Assembly (NCBI RefSeq): GCF_000763295.1
Contig: NZ_JRJE01000009.1
Coordinates: 186,001-250,000, forward strand
Direction: 5' to 3'
DNA length: 64,000 bases
Origin: Thalassospira australica
Lineage (GTDB): Bacteria; Pseudomonadota; Alphaproteobacteria; Rhodospirillales; Thalassospiraceae
The translations under genes were made by a program, and so were the position numbers. Of the stretch, positions 36,212-45,924 are shown piece by piece. How positions within the stretch are numbered: position 1 is the stretch's first letter; each line of letters starts with the position of its first letter. The notes below the pieces were generated by a model. That model saw only the letters and a program-made list of their open reading frames with translations, did not search any database and was not told where the DNA came from.

Positions 36212-37624
36212 GTGATCGACCTTTCACATCTGCGCGGCAAAACCATTGCGGTTCTGGGTCTGGGAAAATCCGGACTGGCCAGTGTGAAAGCCCTGATCAA
36301 TGCCGGTGCTGTTGTCTGGGCATGGGATGACAATGCATCTTCACGTGAACAGATCGAACCGCTTGGCCTCGTCCCGATCAATCTGAACGAATGTGACTGG
36401 ACGGAACCCGACATGCTGGTGATCAGTCCGGGCATTCCATCCACCTTCCCAACCCCACATCCGGCAGCCGAAAAGGCCCGCCGCGCGGGAAAACCGATCA
36501 TTTGTGACGTTGAACTGCTGTGTATTGCCCAGCCTGATGTCCCGACACTGGCGATTACAGGCACCAACGGCAAATCAACGACCACCGCCCTGACTGCCCA
36601 CATCATTGCAGAAGCGGGGATTAAAACGCAGGCTGGTGGCAATCTTGGCAATGCGGCCCTTGGATTAGAACCCTCAACGGCGGATGATTGTCTGGTACTG
36701 GAACTTTCGTCCTACCAGCTTGAGCTGATGGCACATGCCCAGTTCGATGCCTGTGCGCTATTGAACATTACACCTGACCATCTGGACCGTCATGGCGGAC
36801 TGGATGGCTATATCGGTGCAAAACGCCAGATTTTTGCGCGCGCCAAAGGTCCGAAATGGGCGATTATTTCCGTCGATGATGAACCGTGCGCCAGAATGGC
36901 TGTCGAATTGGCCCGCGAAGGTGGTCGCCATATCATCGAAGTATCGGTCAAAACCCCGGTTGATCATGGTATTTATGTCGATCATGAAGGCTGGCTGATT
37001 GATGACACGACAGGGGCCAACACCCGCATTCTTGATCTGAATACGATTACCCATATGCCCGGTCGCCACAACTGGCAAAATGTTGCCTTTGCTTATGGGC
37101 TATGTCGTGCACGCGGGGTTGATGCCACAAGGATCATTGATGGTGTGATGTCCTTTCCGGGCCTTGCCCATCGTCAGGAACGTCTTGGTGACATTAACGG
37201 CGTTGTCTTTGTCAATGATAGCAAGGCCACCAACGCCGAGGCATCTGCAAAGGCGCTTTCAGCCTATCGGAACATTTATTGGATTGTTGGCGGCAAACCC
37301 AAGGAAGGCGGGATTGCAGGATTGGAAGAATTCTATCCCAATATCAAAAAAGCCTATCTGATTGGTGCCGCGACCAATGAGTTTGCGATTGCCCTTGGCG
37401 GTGATTTACCATGGGAAAAATGTGAAACCCTTGATGTCGCAACCAAGACCGCCTTTGAAGATGCCAATGCCAATGGCGATCAGAACCCGGTCGTCATGCT
37501 GACGCCGGCCTGCGCATCGTTCGATCAATTCAAAAGCTTCGAAGCACGCGGCAACGCCTTTCGCGATCTTTACGCCCAGCTGGCCGATGCCAATGGCGCA
37601 AGTGCCGGAAAGGCAAGCACATGA
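36212..37624 (+). CDS. murD: UDP-MurNAc-L-alanine:D-glutamate ligase
   Basis: The 470-residue ligase adds D-glutamate to UDP-MurNAc-L-Ala with ATP. The N-terminal LGLGKSGLASVKAL nucleotide fold, P-loop GTNGKSTTTALTAH, SSYQLE and HRQERLG motifs fit MurD. The start is GTG at 36212 with AAGGA nearby. It overlaps ftsW by 4 nt. Confidence 0.96.
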   Translation: MIDLSHLRGKTIAVLGLGKSGLASVKALINAGAVVWAWDDNASSREQIEPLGLVPINLNECDWTEPDMLVISPGIPSTFPTPHPAAEKARRAGKPIICDVELLCIAQPDVPTLAITGTNGKSTTTALTAHIIAEAGIKTQAGGNLGNAALGLEPSTADDCLVLELSSYQLELMAHAQFDACALLNITPDHLDRHGGLDGYIGAKRQIFARAKGPKWAIISVDDEPCARMAVELAREGGRHIIEVSVKTPVDHGIYVDHEGWLIDDTTGANTRILDLNTITHMPGRHNWQNVAFAYGLCRARGVDATRIIDGVMSFPGLAHRQERLGDINGVVFVNDSKATNAEASAKALSAYRNIYWIVGGKPKEGGIAGLEEFYPNIKKAYLIGAATNEFAIALGGDLPWEKCETLDVATKTAFEDANANGDQNPVVMLTPACASFDQFKSFEARGNAFRDLYAQLADANGASAGKAST

Positions 37625-38760
37625 AGTCCCTGTTTGGTCAGAACACAAACATTGCCTTTTCGCGCGCCGATACATCGGTGCTCGGCATCTGGTGGTGGAC
37701 GGTAGATCGCTGGCTTTTGGCTGCCATCATTCTTTTGATGGGTATCGGTGCGCTTCTTGTCATGTCGGCAAGCCCACCGGTCGCAGAACGCATCAATGTT
37801 GATAGCTTCCACTTCGTCACCCGCCAATTTGTCTTCCTTGGCATGGCGACCATCTGCATGTTCACCATTTCACTGCTGCCACTGAAATGGGTCAGGCGAT
37901 TGGCATCCTTCATGTTTCTGGGCGTGATATTTTTGCTGATCATTACGCCCTTTGTCGGTTCGGAAATTAAGGGTGCAGTACGCTGGATTTACATTGCCGG
38001 GATCAACCTGCAGCCGTCGGAATTTCTCAAACCCGCCTTTGCGGTTGTCATTGCCTGGATGTTTGCCGAAGGTCGCTTGAATCCGAACTTTCCCGGCTAC
38101 ATTGTCTCAAGCCTTATTCTGGCCCTTTGCATCTTCTTGCTGATGATCCAGCCGGACTTTGGTCAGACTGTTGTGATCGCCTCGATCTGGTCGGTTCAGA
38201 TTTTTCTTGCCGGACTGCCGATCATTTTGGTGTTTTGCCTTGGCCTTGGTGCAGTTGGCCTGGCCGTCAGCGCCTATTTGATCCTGCCCCATGTTCAGTC
38301 TCGCGTGGACCGCTTCCTTGATCCGGCATCGGGGGACAACTATCAGATTGAAAGATCAATGGAAGCCTTCATGAGCGGCGGTATCATGGGCCGTGGTCCT
38401 GGTGAAGGATGGGTCAAAAATTCCATCCCCGATGCCCATTCCGATTTCATCTTTGCCGTGGCCGGTGAAGAGTTCGGGCTTTTATTCTGTGTGCTGGTTG
38501 TTGGCGTCTTTACCTTCATTATCATGCGTGGGCTATCGCGCCTGATGGGGGAACGCAATCTCTTCGTTGTGCTGGCAGTTTCCGGCATTCTGGTTCAGTT
38601 CGGATTGCAAGCCGTGATCAATATGGCATCTACCCTGCAACTGGTTCCGCCAAAGGGCATGACACTGCCGTTTGTATCCTACGGTGGGTCGGCAACCATC
38701 GGCATTGCGATTGGGATGGGCTTTGTTCTTGCCCTTACGCGCAAACGCCCGAACGAATAG
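37621..38760 (+). CDS. ftsW: SEDS peptidoglycan glycosyltransferase FtsW
   Basis: The 379-residue protein has about ten membrane helices. SEDS hallmarks are GAVRWIYIAGINLQPSEFLKPAF, QPDFGQTVV, and the C-terminal LPFVSYGGSATIGIAI. FtsW polymerises lipid II at the septum and forms a complex with FtsI, which is encoded in the same cluster. Its start overlaps the murD stop. Confidence 0.97.
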   Translation: MKSLFGQNTNIAFSRADTSVLGIWWWTVDRWLLAAIILLMGIGALLVMSASPPVAERINVDSFHFVTRQFVFLGMATICMFTISLLPLKWVRRLASFMFLGVIFLLIITPFVGSEIKGAVRWIYIAGINLQPSEFLKPAFAVVIAWMFAEGRLNPNFPGYIVSSLILALCIFLLMIQPDFGQTVVIASIWSVQIFLAGLPIILVFCLGLGAVGLAVSAYLILPHVQSRVDRFLDPASGDNYQIERSMEAFMSGGIMGRGPGEGWVKNSIPDAHSDFIFAVAGEEFGLLFCVLVVGVFTFIIMRGLSRLMGERNLFVVLAVSGILVQFGLQAVINMASTLQLVPPKGMTLPFVSYGGSATIGIAIGMGFVLALTRKRPNE

Positions 38761-38914
38761 CCCGTCACCAGTCATTGAAACTTTCTACATCAAAACGACA
38801 AATTCAGGCCTTATTCAGTCCCCGGTTTGAAGGGATATTAACTTTTGTCGGGTTCTGATGGGGGTAACCGTCGGGGTCTGTCCCCGCACCGCCGTCGTTT
38901 CACATGTGGACAAG

Positions 38915-40114
38915 ATGACTGACTTCGCACATCCAGATACATCCACCGCCGATATACCGCTTGCGGGTCAGGTGATTGCTGTTACGTCGGGCGGCACCGG
39001 CGGGCATATGTTCCCTGCTGTGGCCCTATCCAAATCGCTTGTGCGTCGGGGGGCAAAAGTTCTGTTTTTCACAGATGCCCGTGCTGCGCGCTATACCGAA
39101 GGCGTCGAAGGTGTTGAAACCATTGTCCTGCCAGCAGGCGGCATTGCCGGCAAAGGCATCAAGGGGCGTCTGGTTGGTGCAGCCCGTCTTGGTCTTGGCA
39201 CATTGAAGGCACGCGCCCGAATTAAAAAGGCCAAACCTTCTGCGGTCATTGGATTTGGCGGATACGCCTCAATCCCCGCAACCATGTCGGCCAAATGGCT
39301 GGGCATCCCGTTTGCCATTCATGAACAGAATGCGGTTCTTGGACGCGCCAATCGCCTGGTCGCAAACCATGCACAGCGGATCGCCACATCCTTTGCCACA
39401 GTTAAAATGATCCCGTCTGGTGACGAAGATAAAGTAATCTGGACAGGCAACCCGGTGCGTGCCGAAATTGCTGCACTTGCAGCTTGCGAATATGACACGC
39501 CAACCAATGACGGCCTCATTCGTCTTTTGATCACCGGTGGGTCACAAGGCGCGCGGGTTTTGTCTGAAATCCTGCCCACCGCTTTGGTCAATCTGCCAGA
39601 AAACATTCGCACGCGCCTTGTTGTTACCCAACAGGCCCGTGAAGAAGATATTGATGCTGTGCGCAAGACCTATGACGGATCATCTATCGATGTGACACTG
39701 GCGTCCTTTATCAACGACATCCCCGAACGTCTGCGCGATTGCCACTTGGTCATTGCCCGTTCTGGCGCATCGACCGTGGCAGAATTGACCGCTGCCGGGC
39801 GCCCGGGCCTTTTGGTTCCACTGCCCCATGCCATTGACGATCATCAACGTTTTAATGCCCAGCAGATCGAAGACGGTGGTGGCGCTTGGCTGATACCCCA
39901 AGACCGTTTCTCAAGCGAGGCCGTGACAGATCGACTGGCAAAACTTTTGACCAATCCGGCGGCCTTGACGCGTGCGGCAAAGGCCGCCAAAAGCAGCGGA
40001 CGCGCCAACGCCGCAGAACGGTTGGCCGATATGGTGCTTGATATGCTGGGCCTGAACCCGGCCGGAAGCCCTGATAACAAGAACATGAGCAAAGACCGAG
40101 GAGACATGCAATGA
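38915..40114 (+). CDS. murG: Undecaprenyldiphospho-muramoylpentapeptide GlcNAc transferase
   Basis: The protein of about 399 residues adds GlcNAc to lipid I, giving lipid II, on the inner face of the membrane. The GT28 motifs are [11 protein letters not shown] near residue 29, [13 protein letters not shown] and [12 protein letters not shown]. The start is uncertain: ATG 38915, GTG 38906 and ATG 38858 are all in frame. Homology to MurG begins only around the [12 protein letters not shown] segment, and the ribosome sites are all weak. It overlaps murC by 4 nt. Confidence 0.92.
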   Translation: MTDFAHPDTSTADIPLAGQVIAVTSGGTGGHMFPAVALSKSLVRRGAKVLFFTDARAARYTEGVEGVETIVLPAGGIAGKGIKGRLVGAARLGLGTLKARARIKKAKPSAVIGFGGYASIPATMSAKWLGIPFAIHEQNAVLGRANRLVANHAQRIATSFATVKMIPSGDEDKVIWTGNPVRAEIAALAACEYDTPTNDGLIRLLITGGSQGARVLSEILPTALVNLPENIRTRLVVTQQAREEDIDAVRKTYDGSSIDVTLASFINDIPERLRDCHLVIARSGASTVAELTAAGRPGLLVPLPHAIDDHQRFNAQQIEDGGGAWLIPQDRFSSEAVTDRLAKLLTNPAALTRAAKAAKSSGRANAAERLADMVLDMLGLNPAGSPDNKNMSKDRGDMQ

Positions 40115-41520
40115 ACACCCTGCCGCTCAACATCGGCACCATCCACTTTGTCGGTATTGGTGGCATCGGCATGTCCGGTATTGCCGAAATCCTTAATAAC
40201 CTTGGGTATTCGGTTCAGGGATCTGACATTTCCGATAATGCCAATGTGCAACGTTTGCGCACCCTTGGCATCAAGGTCTTCGTCGGTCATGAAGGCACCA
40301 ATGTCGAGGACGCCAAGGTGGTTGTGATTTCAACCGCCGTGAAGCCAGACAACCCCGAAGTGGTTGCCGCACGCGCGGCCATGATCCCGGTCGTACGCCG
40401 CGCGGAAATGTTGGCCGAACTGATGCGCCTTAAGGCGGCAATTGCAGTTGGCGGCACGCACGGCAAAACCACGACCACATCACTTGTCGCCACCATGCTG
40501 GATGCTGCGGGCCTTGATCCGACCGTCATCAATGGCGGGATCATCAATTCTTACGGTACCAATGCGCGTTTGGGCGACGGGGACTGGATGGTGGTAGAAG
40601 CAGATGAGTCTGATGGTACATTTGTTAAAGTACCTTCTACCATCTCGGTCGTGACCAACATTGACCCCGAACACCTTGATCACTGGAAAGACTTCGACCA
40701 GCTGCGCGAGGCCTTCAAAAACTTTGTTCAGAACATTCCGTTTTATGGCTTTGCCGTGTTGTGCATTGATCATCCGGAAGTTCAGGCCCTGATTGGCAGA
40801 GTGACGGATCGCCGTATTTTTACCTTTGGTTTTTCGCCGCAGGCAGACGTCCGCGCAGTCAATGTGCGCACCAACATTAGCGACAGCGTCTTTGATGTCG
40901 TGATCCGCGAACGTGTTGACAGCGAAGAACGCGTGATCAAGGATGTTCGATTGCCAATGGTTGGCGATCACAATGTGTCCAACTCGCTTGCTGCAATCAC
41001 GGTCGCATTGGAACTTGGTATCGCAGATGAGAAAATCGTCTCCGCCTTTGATGGCTTTACCGGCGTTAAACGCCGTTTCACCAAAACCGGCGAAGTTGAC
41101 GGGGTGACCATCATCGACGATTACGGCCACCACCCGGTCGAAATCAAGGCGGTACTGAAAGCCGCCCGCCAGGCCACACGGAACAACGTGATTGCCGTTG
41201 TACAGCCGCATCGTTATTCGCGCCTGCATGACCTGTTTGAAGATTTCTGCACCTGTTTTAACGACGCGGACAGCGTGATTGTTGCCGATGTTTTCGAAGC
41301 CGGAGAAAGCCCGATCGACGGGGCATCGCGTGACGCCCTTGTCGAAGGCCTGCGTAATCGCGGACACCGTCATGTCAGCGCCCTTGAAAGCCCCGACAAA
41401 TTGGCTGAAATCGTCAAGAACGAAGCCGAAGAAGGCGACCTTGTGGTTTGCCTTGGTGCCGGCTCCATCAGCGCATGGGCCAATGCCCTGCCCGCCCAAC
41501 TCGAAGCCCTGAAGAACTGA
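40111..41520 (+). CDS. murC: UDP-N-acetylmuramate:L-alanine ligase
   Basis: The 469-residue Mur ligase starts the stem peptide by adding L-alanine to UDP-MurNAc. The motifs are [18 protein letters not shown]-loop [13 protein letters not shown], the EADESDGTF block and [12 protein letters not shown]. The ATG overlaps the murG stop. The next gene starts 7 nt after its stop. Confidence 0.97.
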   Translation: MNTLPLNIGTIHFVGIGGIGMSGIAEILNNLGYSVQGSDISDNANVQRLRTLGIKVFVGHEGTNVEDAKVVVISTAVKPDNPEVVAARAAMIPVVRRAEMLAELMRLKAAIAVGGTHGKTTTTSLVATMLDAAGLDPTVINGGIINSYGTNARLGDGDWMVVEADESDGTFVKVPSTISVVTNIDPEHLDHWKDFDQLREAFKNFVQNIPFYGFAVLCIDHPEVQALIGRVTDRRIFTFGFSPQADVRAVNVRTNISDSVFDVVIRERVDSEERVIKDVRLPMVGDHNVSNSLAAITVALELGIADEKIVSAFDGFTGVKRRFTKTGEVDGVTIIDDYGHHPVEIKAVLKAARQATRNNVIAVVQPHRYSRLHDLFEDFCTCFNDADSVIVADVFEAGESPIDGASRDALVEGLRNRGHRHVSALESPDKLAEIVKNEAEEGDLVVCLGAGSISAWANALPAQLEALKN

Positions 41521-41527
41521 GGTCGTC

Positions 41528-42472
41528 ATGAGCACGCCCGGACATCATACCCCGCTGATTGACAAACTGCCCAAAGTGCGTGGAAAGTTGCGCGAAGGTG
41601 CGCAGCTTTCCAAAGTCACCTGGTTTCAGGTTGGTGGTCCGGCGGATGTGATGTTCCGCCCGGCTGATGAAGACGATCTGATTGAGTTCCTGAAAGGCAA
41701 ACCTGCTGATATGCCGGTTACCGTCATTGGCGTCGGGTCAAACCTTTTGGTGCGCGATGGCGGTATTCGTGGTGTTGTCATCCGCCTTGGCCGGCCTTTT
41801 ACGGAGGTTGAAGTCAAGGACGGTGCCGTTCATGCAGGCGCAGGCGCACTGGACCTGAGTGTTGCGCAAACCGCACAGATGAACGGTATTGCCGGACTTG
41901 AATTCCTGTCGGGCATTCCCGGCACGATTGGCGGAGCCCTTCGCATGAATGCCGGGGCCTATGGCACCGAAATCAAGGATGTACTGGTTTCTGCCACCGC
42001 TGTGGATGTTAAGGGCAAAGTTCATACCGTCACACCTGACGAAATGGACATGACATATCGCCATTGTGGCCTGCCTGAAGATTGGATTTTCACGTCGGCT
42101 GTTTTGCGGGCGTCATCAGGTGATCCTGCAGATATTGCAGAACGCATGGCGGAAATACAGGATGCGCGTGCCGGTTCCCAACCGATCAAATCACGTACAG
42201 GCGGATCAACATTTGCCAACCCTGTTCCGGATCGGGCATGGGAAGTCATTGATGCGGCCGGATGTCGTGGGTTGACGATTGGCGGCGCGCAAATGTCAGA
42301 ACAACACTGCAACTTCATGATCAATACAGGCGACGCCACTGCGCTTGATCTTGAACAATTGGGCGACGAAGTCCGCAAGCGGGTTAAGGAACACAGCGGC
42401 GTTGAGCTGCGCTGGGAAATCCGGCGGATTGGCGAACGCCTTGGCCACTCGATCATAGGAAAAGACGCATGA
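41528..42472 (+). CDS. murB: UDP-N-acetylenolpyruvoylglucosamine reductase
   Basis: The 314-residue FAD enzyme reduces the enolpyruvyl group with NADPH to form UDP-MurNAc. FQVGGPADVMF, GSNLLVRDGG, SGIPGTIGGALRMNAGAYG and the C-terminal GGAQMSEQHCNFMINTGDAT with its catalytic region fit type I MurB. It overlaps ddl by 4 nt. Confidence 0.97.
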   Translation: MSTPGHHTPLIDKLPKVRGKLREGAQLSKVTWFQVGGPADVMFRPADEDDLIEFLKGKPADMPVTVIGVGSNLLVRDGGIRGVVIRLGRPFTEVEVKDGAVHAGAGALDLSVAQTAQMNGIAGLEFLSGIPGTIGGALRMNAGAYGTEIKDVLVSATAVDVKGKVHTVTPDEMDMTYRHCGLPEDWIFTSAVLRASSGDPADIAERMAEIQDARAGSQPIKSRTGGSTFANPVPDRAWEVIDAAGCRGLTIGGAQMSEQHCNFMINTGDATALDLEQLGDEVRKRVKEHSGVELRWEIRRIGERLGHSIIGKDA

Positions 42473-43383
42473 GCAAACATGTCGCGGTTATTCTGGGCGG
42501 TTGGTCTGCAGAACGGGAAGTATCCCTTTCATCAGGGCGCGAATGCGCCAAGGCATTGCGTGAAAAGGGTTATCAGGTTACCGAAGTTGATGCCACCCGC
42601 GACATCGCCAACCAACTAAGCACCATGGTTCCAAAACCCGATGTGATTTTCAATGCCCTGCATGGTCGCTGGGGCGAGGACGGTGCGGTTCAGGGCCTGC
42701 TTGAAATCATGAACATCCCCTACACCCATTCGGGTGTCCGGGCATCTGCCATTGCCATGGACAAGATGTCTGCCAAGGCGATGTTTGCCGAATATGACAT
42801 TCCCTGTGCCCGCCATGTCTGGGTCACCCGAGACGAAATCGCCACTGGCAAGGCACTGCCGCCGCCCTATGTTCTGAAACCCAATAACGAAGGGTCGTCT
42901 GTCGGGGTGGAAATCGTCCTGACGGCTGAGGAAGAACAAAATATGCTGTCGCGCGATTGGGTTCATGGCGACGGCGTCATGCAGGAAGAATTCGTCGCCG
43001 GACGTGAAATGACCGTTGCTGTCAAAGACGGCCAAGCAATGGAAGTCATCGAAATCCTGACCGGCAATCATGCCTTTTATGATTTTGAATCGAAATACGT
43101 TCAAGGTGGGTCGGAACACGTTATCCCGGCTGATATTCACAGCGATCTGCGCGATCGCCTGCAACGCCATGCCGAAGAGGCCTATAAGGCGCTGGGGTGC
43201 CGTGGGGTCGCACGTGCTGATTTCCGCTATGATCCGGAACAGGATCGGCTGGCGATCCTTGAAATCAACACCCAACCGGGCATGACACCAACGTCACTGG
43301 TTCCGGACGCTGCCCTTCACGAAGGCATGAGCTTTGGCGATATCGTTGCATGGATGGTGGAGGACGCTTCATGCGAACGCTAG
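42469..43383 (+). CDS. ddl: D-alanine:D-alanine ligase
   Basis: The 304-residue ATP-grasp enzyme forms D-Ala-D-Ala for MurF. Family motifs are LGGWSAEREVSLSSG, ALHGRWGEDGAVQGLLE, PYTHSGVRASAIAMDK and the metal-binding LEINTQPGMTPTSL. It is of the DdlB type usually placed before ftsQ. Its end overlaps the start of ftsQ by 13 nt. Confidence 0.96.
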   Translation: MSKHVAVILGGWSAEREVSLSSGRECAKALREKGYQVTEVDATRDIANQLSTMVPKPDVIFNALHGRWGEDGAVQGLLEIMNIPYTHSGVRASAIAMDKMSAKAMFAEYDIPCARHVWVTRDEIATGKALPPPYVLKPNNEGSSVGVEIVLTAEEEQNMLSRDWVHGDGVMQEEFVAGREMTVAVKDGQAMEVIEILTGNHAFYDFESKYVQGGSEHVIPADIHSDLRDRLQRHAEEAYKALGCRGVARADFRYDPEQDRLAILEINTQPGMTPTSLVPDAALHEGMSFGDIVAWMVEDASCER

Positions 43384-44234
43384 AAGAACAGGCCCGCGAA
43401 CGGCGCGAAAAGCTCAGTAAAAAACATGGCGTTGGCTCGAACGTCAAAAAAATTGCCCGCGTCATGTGGTGGACAGGTTTCTTCGGCGCAATCACCATCA
43501 TCCCGGCTGCCCTTTGGTATACCGGAAAAGCCGACAAATGGCTGGCCCTGGCCGAAAAGGAAAGCATTTACCTGTCTGCCCGACTTGGCATGACGGTCAA
43601 TAACATCGAGGTTTCCGGTCGCGAAAAAACCGACACAAACGCCCTTTTGGCTGCGATCGGGCAAAAACCCGGCACACCAATCATTACCTTTGATGTCGAT
43701 GCAGCACGTGAACGGATCGAAGAACTGTCCTGGGTTCGCAATGCCACAGTTGAACGCCAATTGCCTGACACCCTGATAGTGTCAATTGTTGAACGTAAAC
43801 CACTTGCCATCTGGCAGACAACAGACCGCAACCATGTGCTGATTGATGGTGATGGTGAACAGCTGCAAAACTATGAACTGGGCGATTATCTTGATCTGCC
43901 GGTGCTGGTCGGGGCCGATGCTCCCAAAAGTGCGGCCGAGATGCTTGGCATTCTGCAAACCATTCCCGATCTCTATGCCCAGGTGACCGGCGCCCAACGC
44001 ATCGGTCAGCGTCGCTGGAACATTCAGCTTGCAAACGGCATGTTTGTTCGTCTGCCAGAACAGGATATGGACAAGGCATGGCAACGCTTGGCGATGCTAA
44101 ATCGTGAACATGACATTCTTGAACGCGATGTCCTGATTGTTGATTTGCGACTGCCCGACCGGACCTTTGTACGCCTAACCCCGGGCGCAGCAGAGCTGCG
44201 CCGAAACCCGCCAAAGAAGGAAGGCGCGGTTTAA
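43371..44234 (+). CDS. ftsQ: Cell division protein FtsQ
   Basis: The 287-residue bitopic protein has a basic cytosolic tail, a membrane helix at about 33-53, a POTRA domain (VNNIEVSGREKTDTNALLAAI) and a beta domain with VERKPLAIWQ. It bridges the early and late divisome and binds FtsL/FtsB. ATG 43371 is preceded by GGAGG at a good distance; the ATG at 43350 is less likely. A 223-bp gap separates it from ftsA. Confidence 0.93.
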   Translation: MRTLEEQARERREKLSKKHGVGSNVKKIARVMWWTGFFGAITIIPAALWYTGKADKWLALAEKESIYLSARLGMTVNNIEVSGREKTDTNALLAAIGQKPGTPIITFDVDAARERIEELSWVRNATVERQLPDTLIVSIVERKPLAIWQTTDRNHVLIDGDGEQLQNYELGDYLDLPVLVGADAPKSAAEMLGILQTIPDLYAQVTGAQRIGQRRWNIQLANGMFVRLPEQDMDKAWQRLAMLNREHDILERDVLIVDLRLPDRTFVRLTPGAAELRRNPPKKEGAV

Positions 44235-44314
44235 AACATATTGCCTTGATCTGACCACCTCGTCAGCGCAAACAAAATTTCAATATTTTTGGCGAAATCG
44301 CGCTTTGTCAGGCG

Positions 44315-44340
44315 ATCTTTCATACAAACAGGTGAAAGAT
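44315..44340. promoter_or_regulatory. Inverted repeat in the ftsQ-ftsA gap
   Basis: ATCTTTCA at 44315-44322 and TGAAAGAT at 44333-44340 form a perfect 8-bp inverted repeat with a 10-nt loop. It lies about 118 bp before the ftsA start, in the first large gap (223 bp) within the otherwise compact cluster. It could be an operator at an internal ftsAZ promoter. I could not assign promoter boxes. Confidence 0.4.
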
Positions 44341-44457
44341 GCGTAACCTGATGGTCTGCCTTAACCAATTTGCAACCGCTTTTGGTGGAAAACGGGCGTA
44401 ATAAGGTAGGTCTTAGAAACACCACCAGATAACCCATAAAAAATTCAGAGCATTCAA

Positions 44458-45708
44458 GTGGCACGCGGCAAAACCAGATCAGGATTGATTGCGGCTTTGG
44501 ACATCGGAACGTCCAAGGTCTGTTGTTTTATTGCGCGACGTGAAAAAGACCAACCGCCGAGAATCATCGGCATTGGCCACAATATGTCCAAGGGACTGCA
44601 AAGCGGTTCGATCTCGAACCTTGATGCCGCACAGGAAGTTGTGTTGGCGGCGGTGAATGCAGCTGAAAAAATGGCCGGACAAACAATCGATTCGGTCATC
44701 GTCAATCTTTCCGGTGGGCGCCCCGAATCTGAAACCCACACGGTCGAGCTTCCACTTGGCTCTCGCCCGATTGGCAATCTGGAAATCCGCAAACTTAACG
44801 ATCAGAAAGAAGCATTGCTGCGTCAGGCAGGTGACGAGCTGATCCATACAGTACCGCTTGGTTTTCGTCTTGATGGCGCAAACACCATGAATGACCCGCG
44901 TGGCATGTATGGCTCCACCCTTGGCCTTGATTTGCATTTTGTGCGCACCCAAACAGCGCCACTGCGCAACCTTGATACCCTTCTTGCGCGCTGCCATCTT
45001 GCGATTGAGGAAACCGTTGTCACACCGTTGGCATCTGGTCTTTCGGCCCTAACGCCCGATCAGCGCGATCTTGGGGCGACCGTGATTGATATGGGCGCAG
45101 GCACCACGAGTGTTGCGGTTTTCAACGCCGGTCAGGTTGTTTACACCACCTCGATCCCGGTTGGCGGGGCACATGTTACCCGTGATATTGCCTATGGGCT
45201 TAATACGTCTCTTAACCATGCTGAACGCATGAAAACGTTGCATGGCAGCGCCTTGACGTCACCTTCGGATGATCAGGAAATCCTTGCGGTTCCCACCATC
45301 GGCGATGAAGACGAAAACAATTTCAATCATGTGCCACGCTCAATGTTGATCAACATCATCAAGCCCAGGCTTGAAGAAACCTTTGAATTGATCCGCGATC
45401 AACTTGAAGAACATGGCCTGTCACAAACTGGCGGGCGCAGCATTGTTCTGACCGGTGGCGCAAGTCAGCTTAACGCCATCGCCGATCTGGCAAGCCAGAT
45501 GTTTGAACGCCCGGCTACTGTGGCCCTGCCGCACGGCGTATCCGGTCTTGCCGAAGCCACGGCGGGCCCGGCCTTCTCGGCCTGTTCGGGCCTGTTGCTG
45601 CGCGCTGTTGAACAACAAAACGACCCGCTCAGCGAAGCAATGGCACAAATCCGCAAATCAGGCGGACGCTGGGGGCGTTTGGGCGCCTGGCTCAAGGAAA
45701 ATTTCTAG
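44458..45708 (+). CDS. ftsA: Cell division protein FtsA
   Basis: The 416-residue actin-like ATPase anchors FtsZ to the membrane through its C-terminal amphipathic helix (WGRLGAWLKENF). Nucleotide-binding motifs are ALDIGTSKVCCFIA near residue 13, VIDMGAGTTSVAVF near 209 and VLTGGASQLNAI near 330. The start is GTG at 44458. It is followed by a 187-bp gap before ftsZ. Confidence 0.96.
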   Translation: MARGKTRSGLIAALDIGTSKVCCFIARREKDQPPRIIGIGHNMSKGLQSGSISNLDAAQEVVLAAVNAAEKMAGQTIDSVIVNLSGGRPESETHTVELPLGSRPIGNLEIRKLNDQKEALLRQAGDELIHTVPLGFRLDGANTMNDPRGMYGSTLGLDLHFVRTQTAPLRNLDTLLARCHLAIEETVVTPLASGLSALTPDQRDLGATVIDMGAGTTSVAVFNAGQVVYTTSIPVGGAHVTRDIAYGLNTSLNHAERMKTLHGSALTSPSDDQEILAVPTIGDEDENNFNHVPRSMLINIIKPRLEETFELIRDQLEEHGLSQTGGRSIVLTGGASQLNAIADLASQMFERPATVALPHGVSGLAEATAGPAFSACSGLLLRAVEQQNDPLSEAMAQIRKSGGRWGRLGAWLKENF

Positions 45709-45810
45709 CGCCAGAAGTATCTGTACTTTTTTGTGCATTTTCCTGAAAACTTTTGCCCGTATTAAGAAGGCAATAACTCTTTGCCAGCTAAAACGAACTT
45801 GGAGGTCTTT

Positions 45811-45924
45811 GTGCCCGAAGCATTTCAGGCACGCACAAGCAAAGGGAAGGCTTGTGTGACCCTCAGCTCTAAAGCGCGGAGAGGAAGAGCAAACAATGAG
45901 TACAATCAATTTTTCCGTTCCTGA
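45811..45924 (+). other. Possible 37-codon upstream ORF overlapping the ftsZ start
   Basis: GTG at 45811 has GGAGG with a 5-nt spacer (45801-45805) and runs to TGA at 45922-45924, passing the ftsZ ATG (45896) in another frame. The peptide is basic and not recognised. The leader also folds a CACAAGC / GCTTGTG hairpin at 45834-45856. It may be a regulatory leader or chance. Confidence 0.3.

Noticed and set aside
40480-41535. 351-codon minus-strand frame over murC
   Set aside because: Antisense to a certain gene, with no family resemblance.
44341-44420. TTAACC half-site resembling a CtrA box before ftsA
   Set aside because: Only a single half-site is present, without the TTAA-N7-TTAA spacing, so there is no support for CtrA control.
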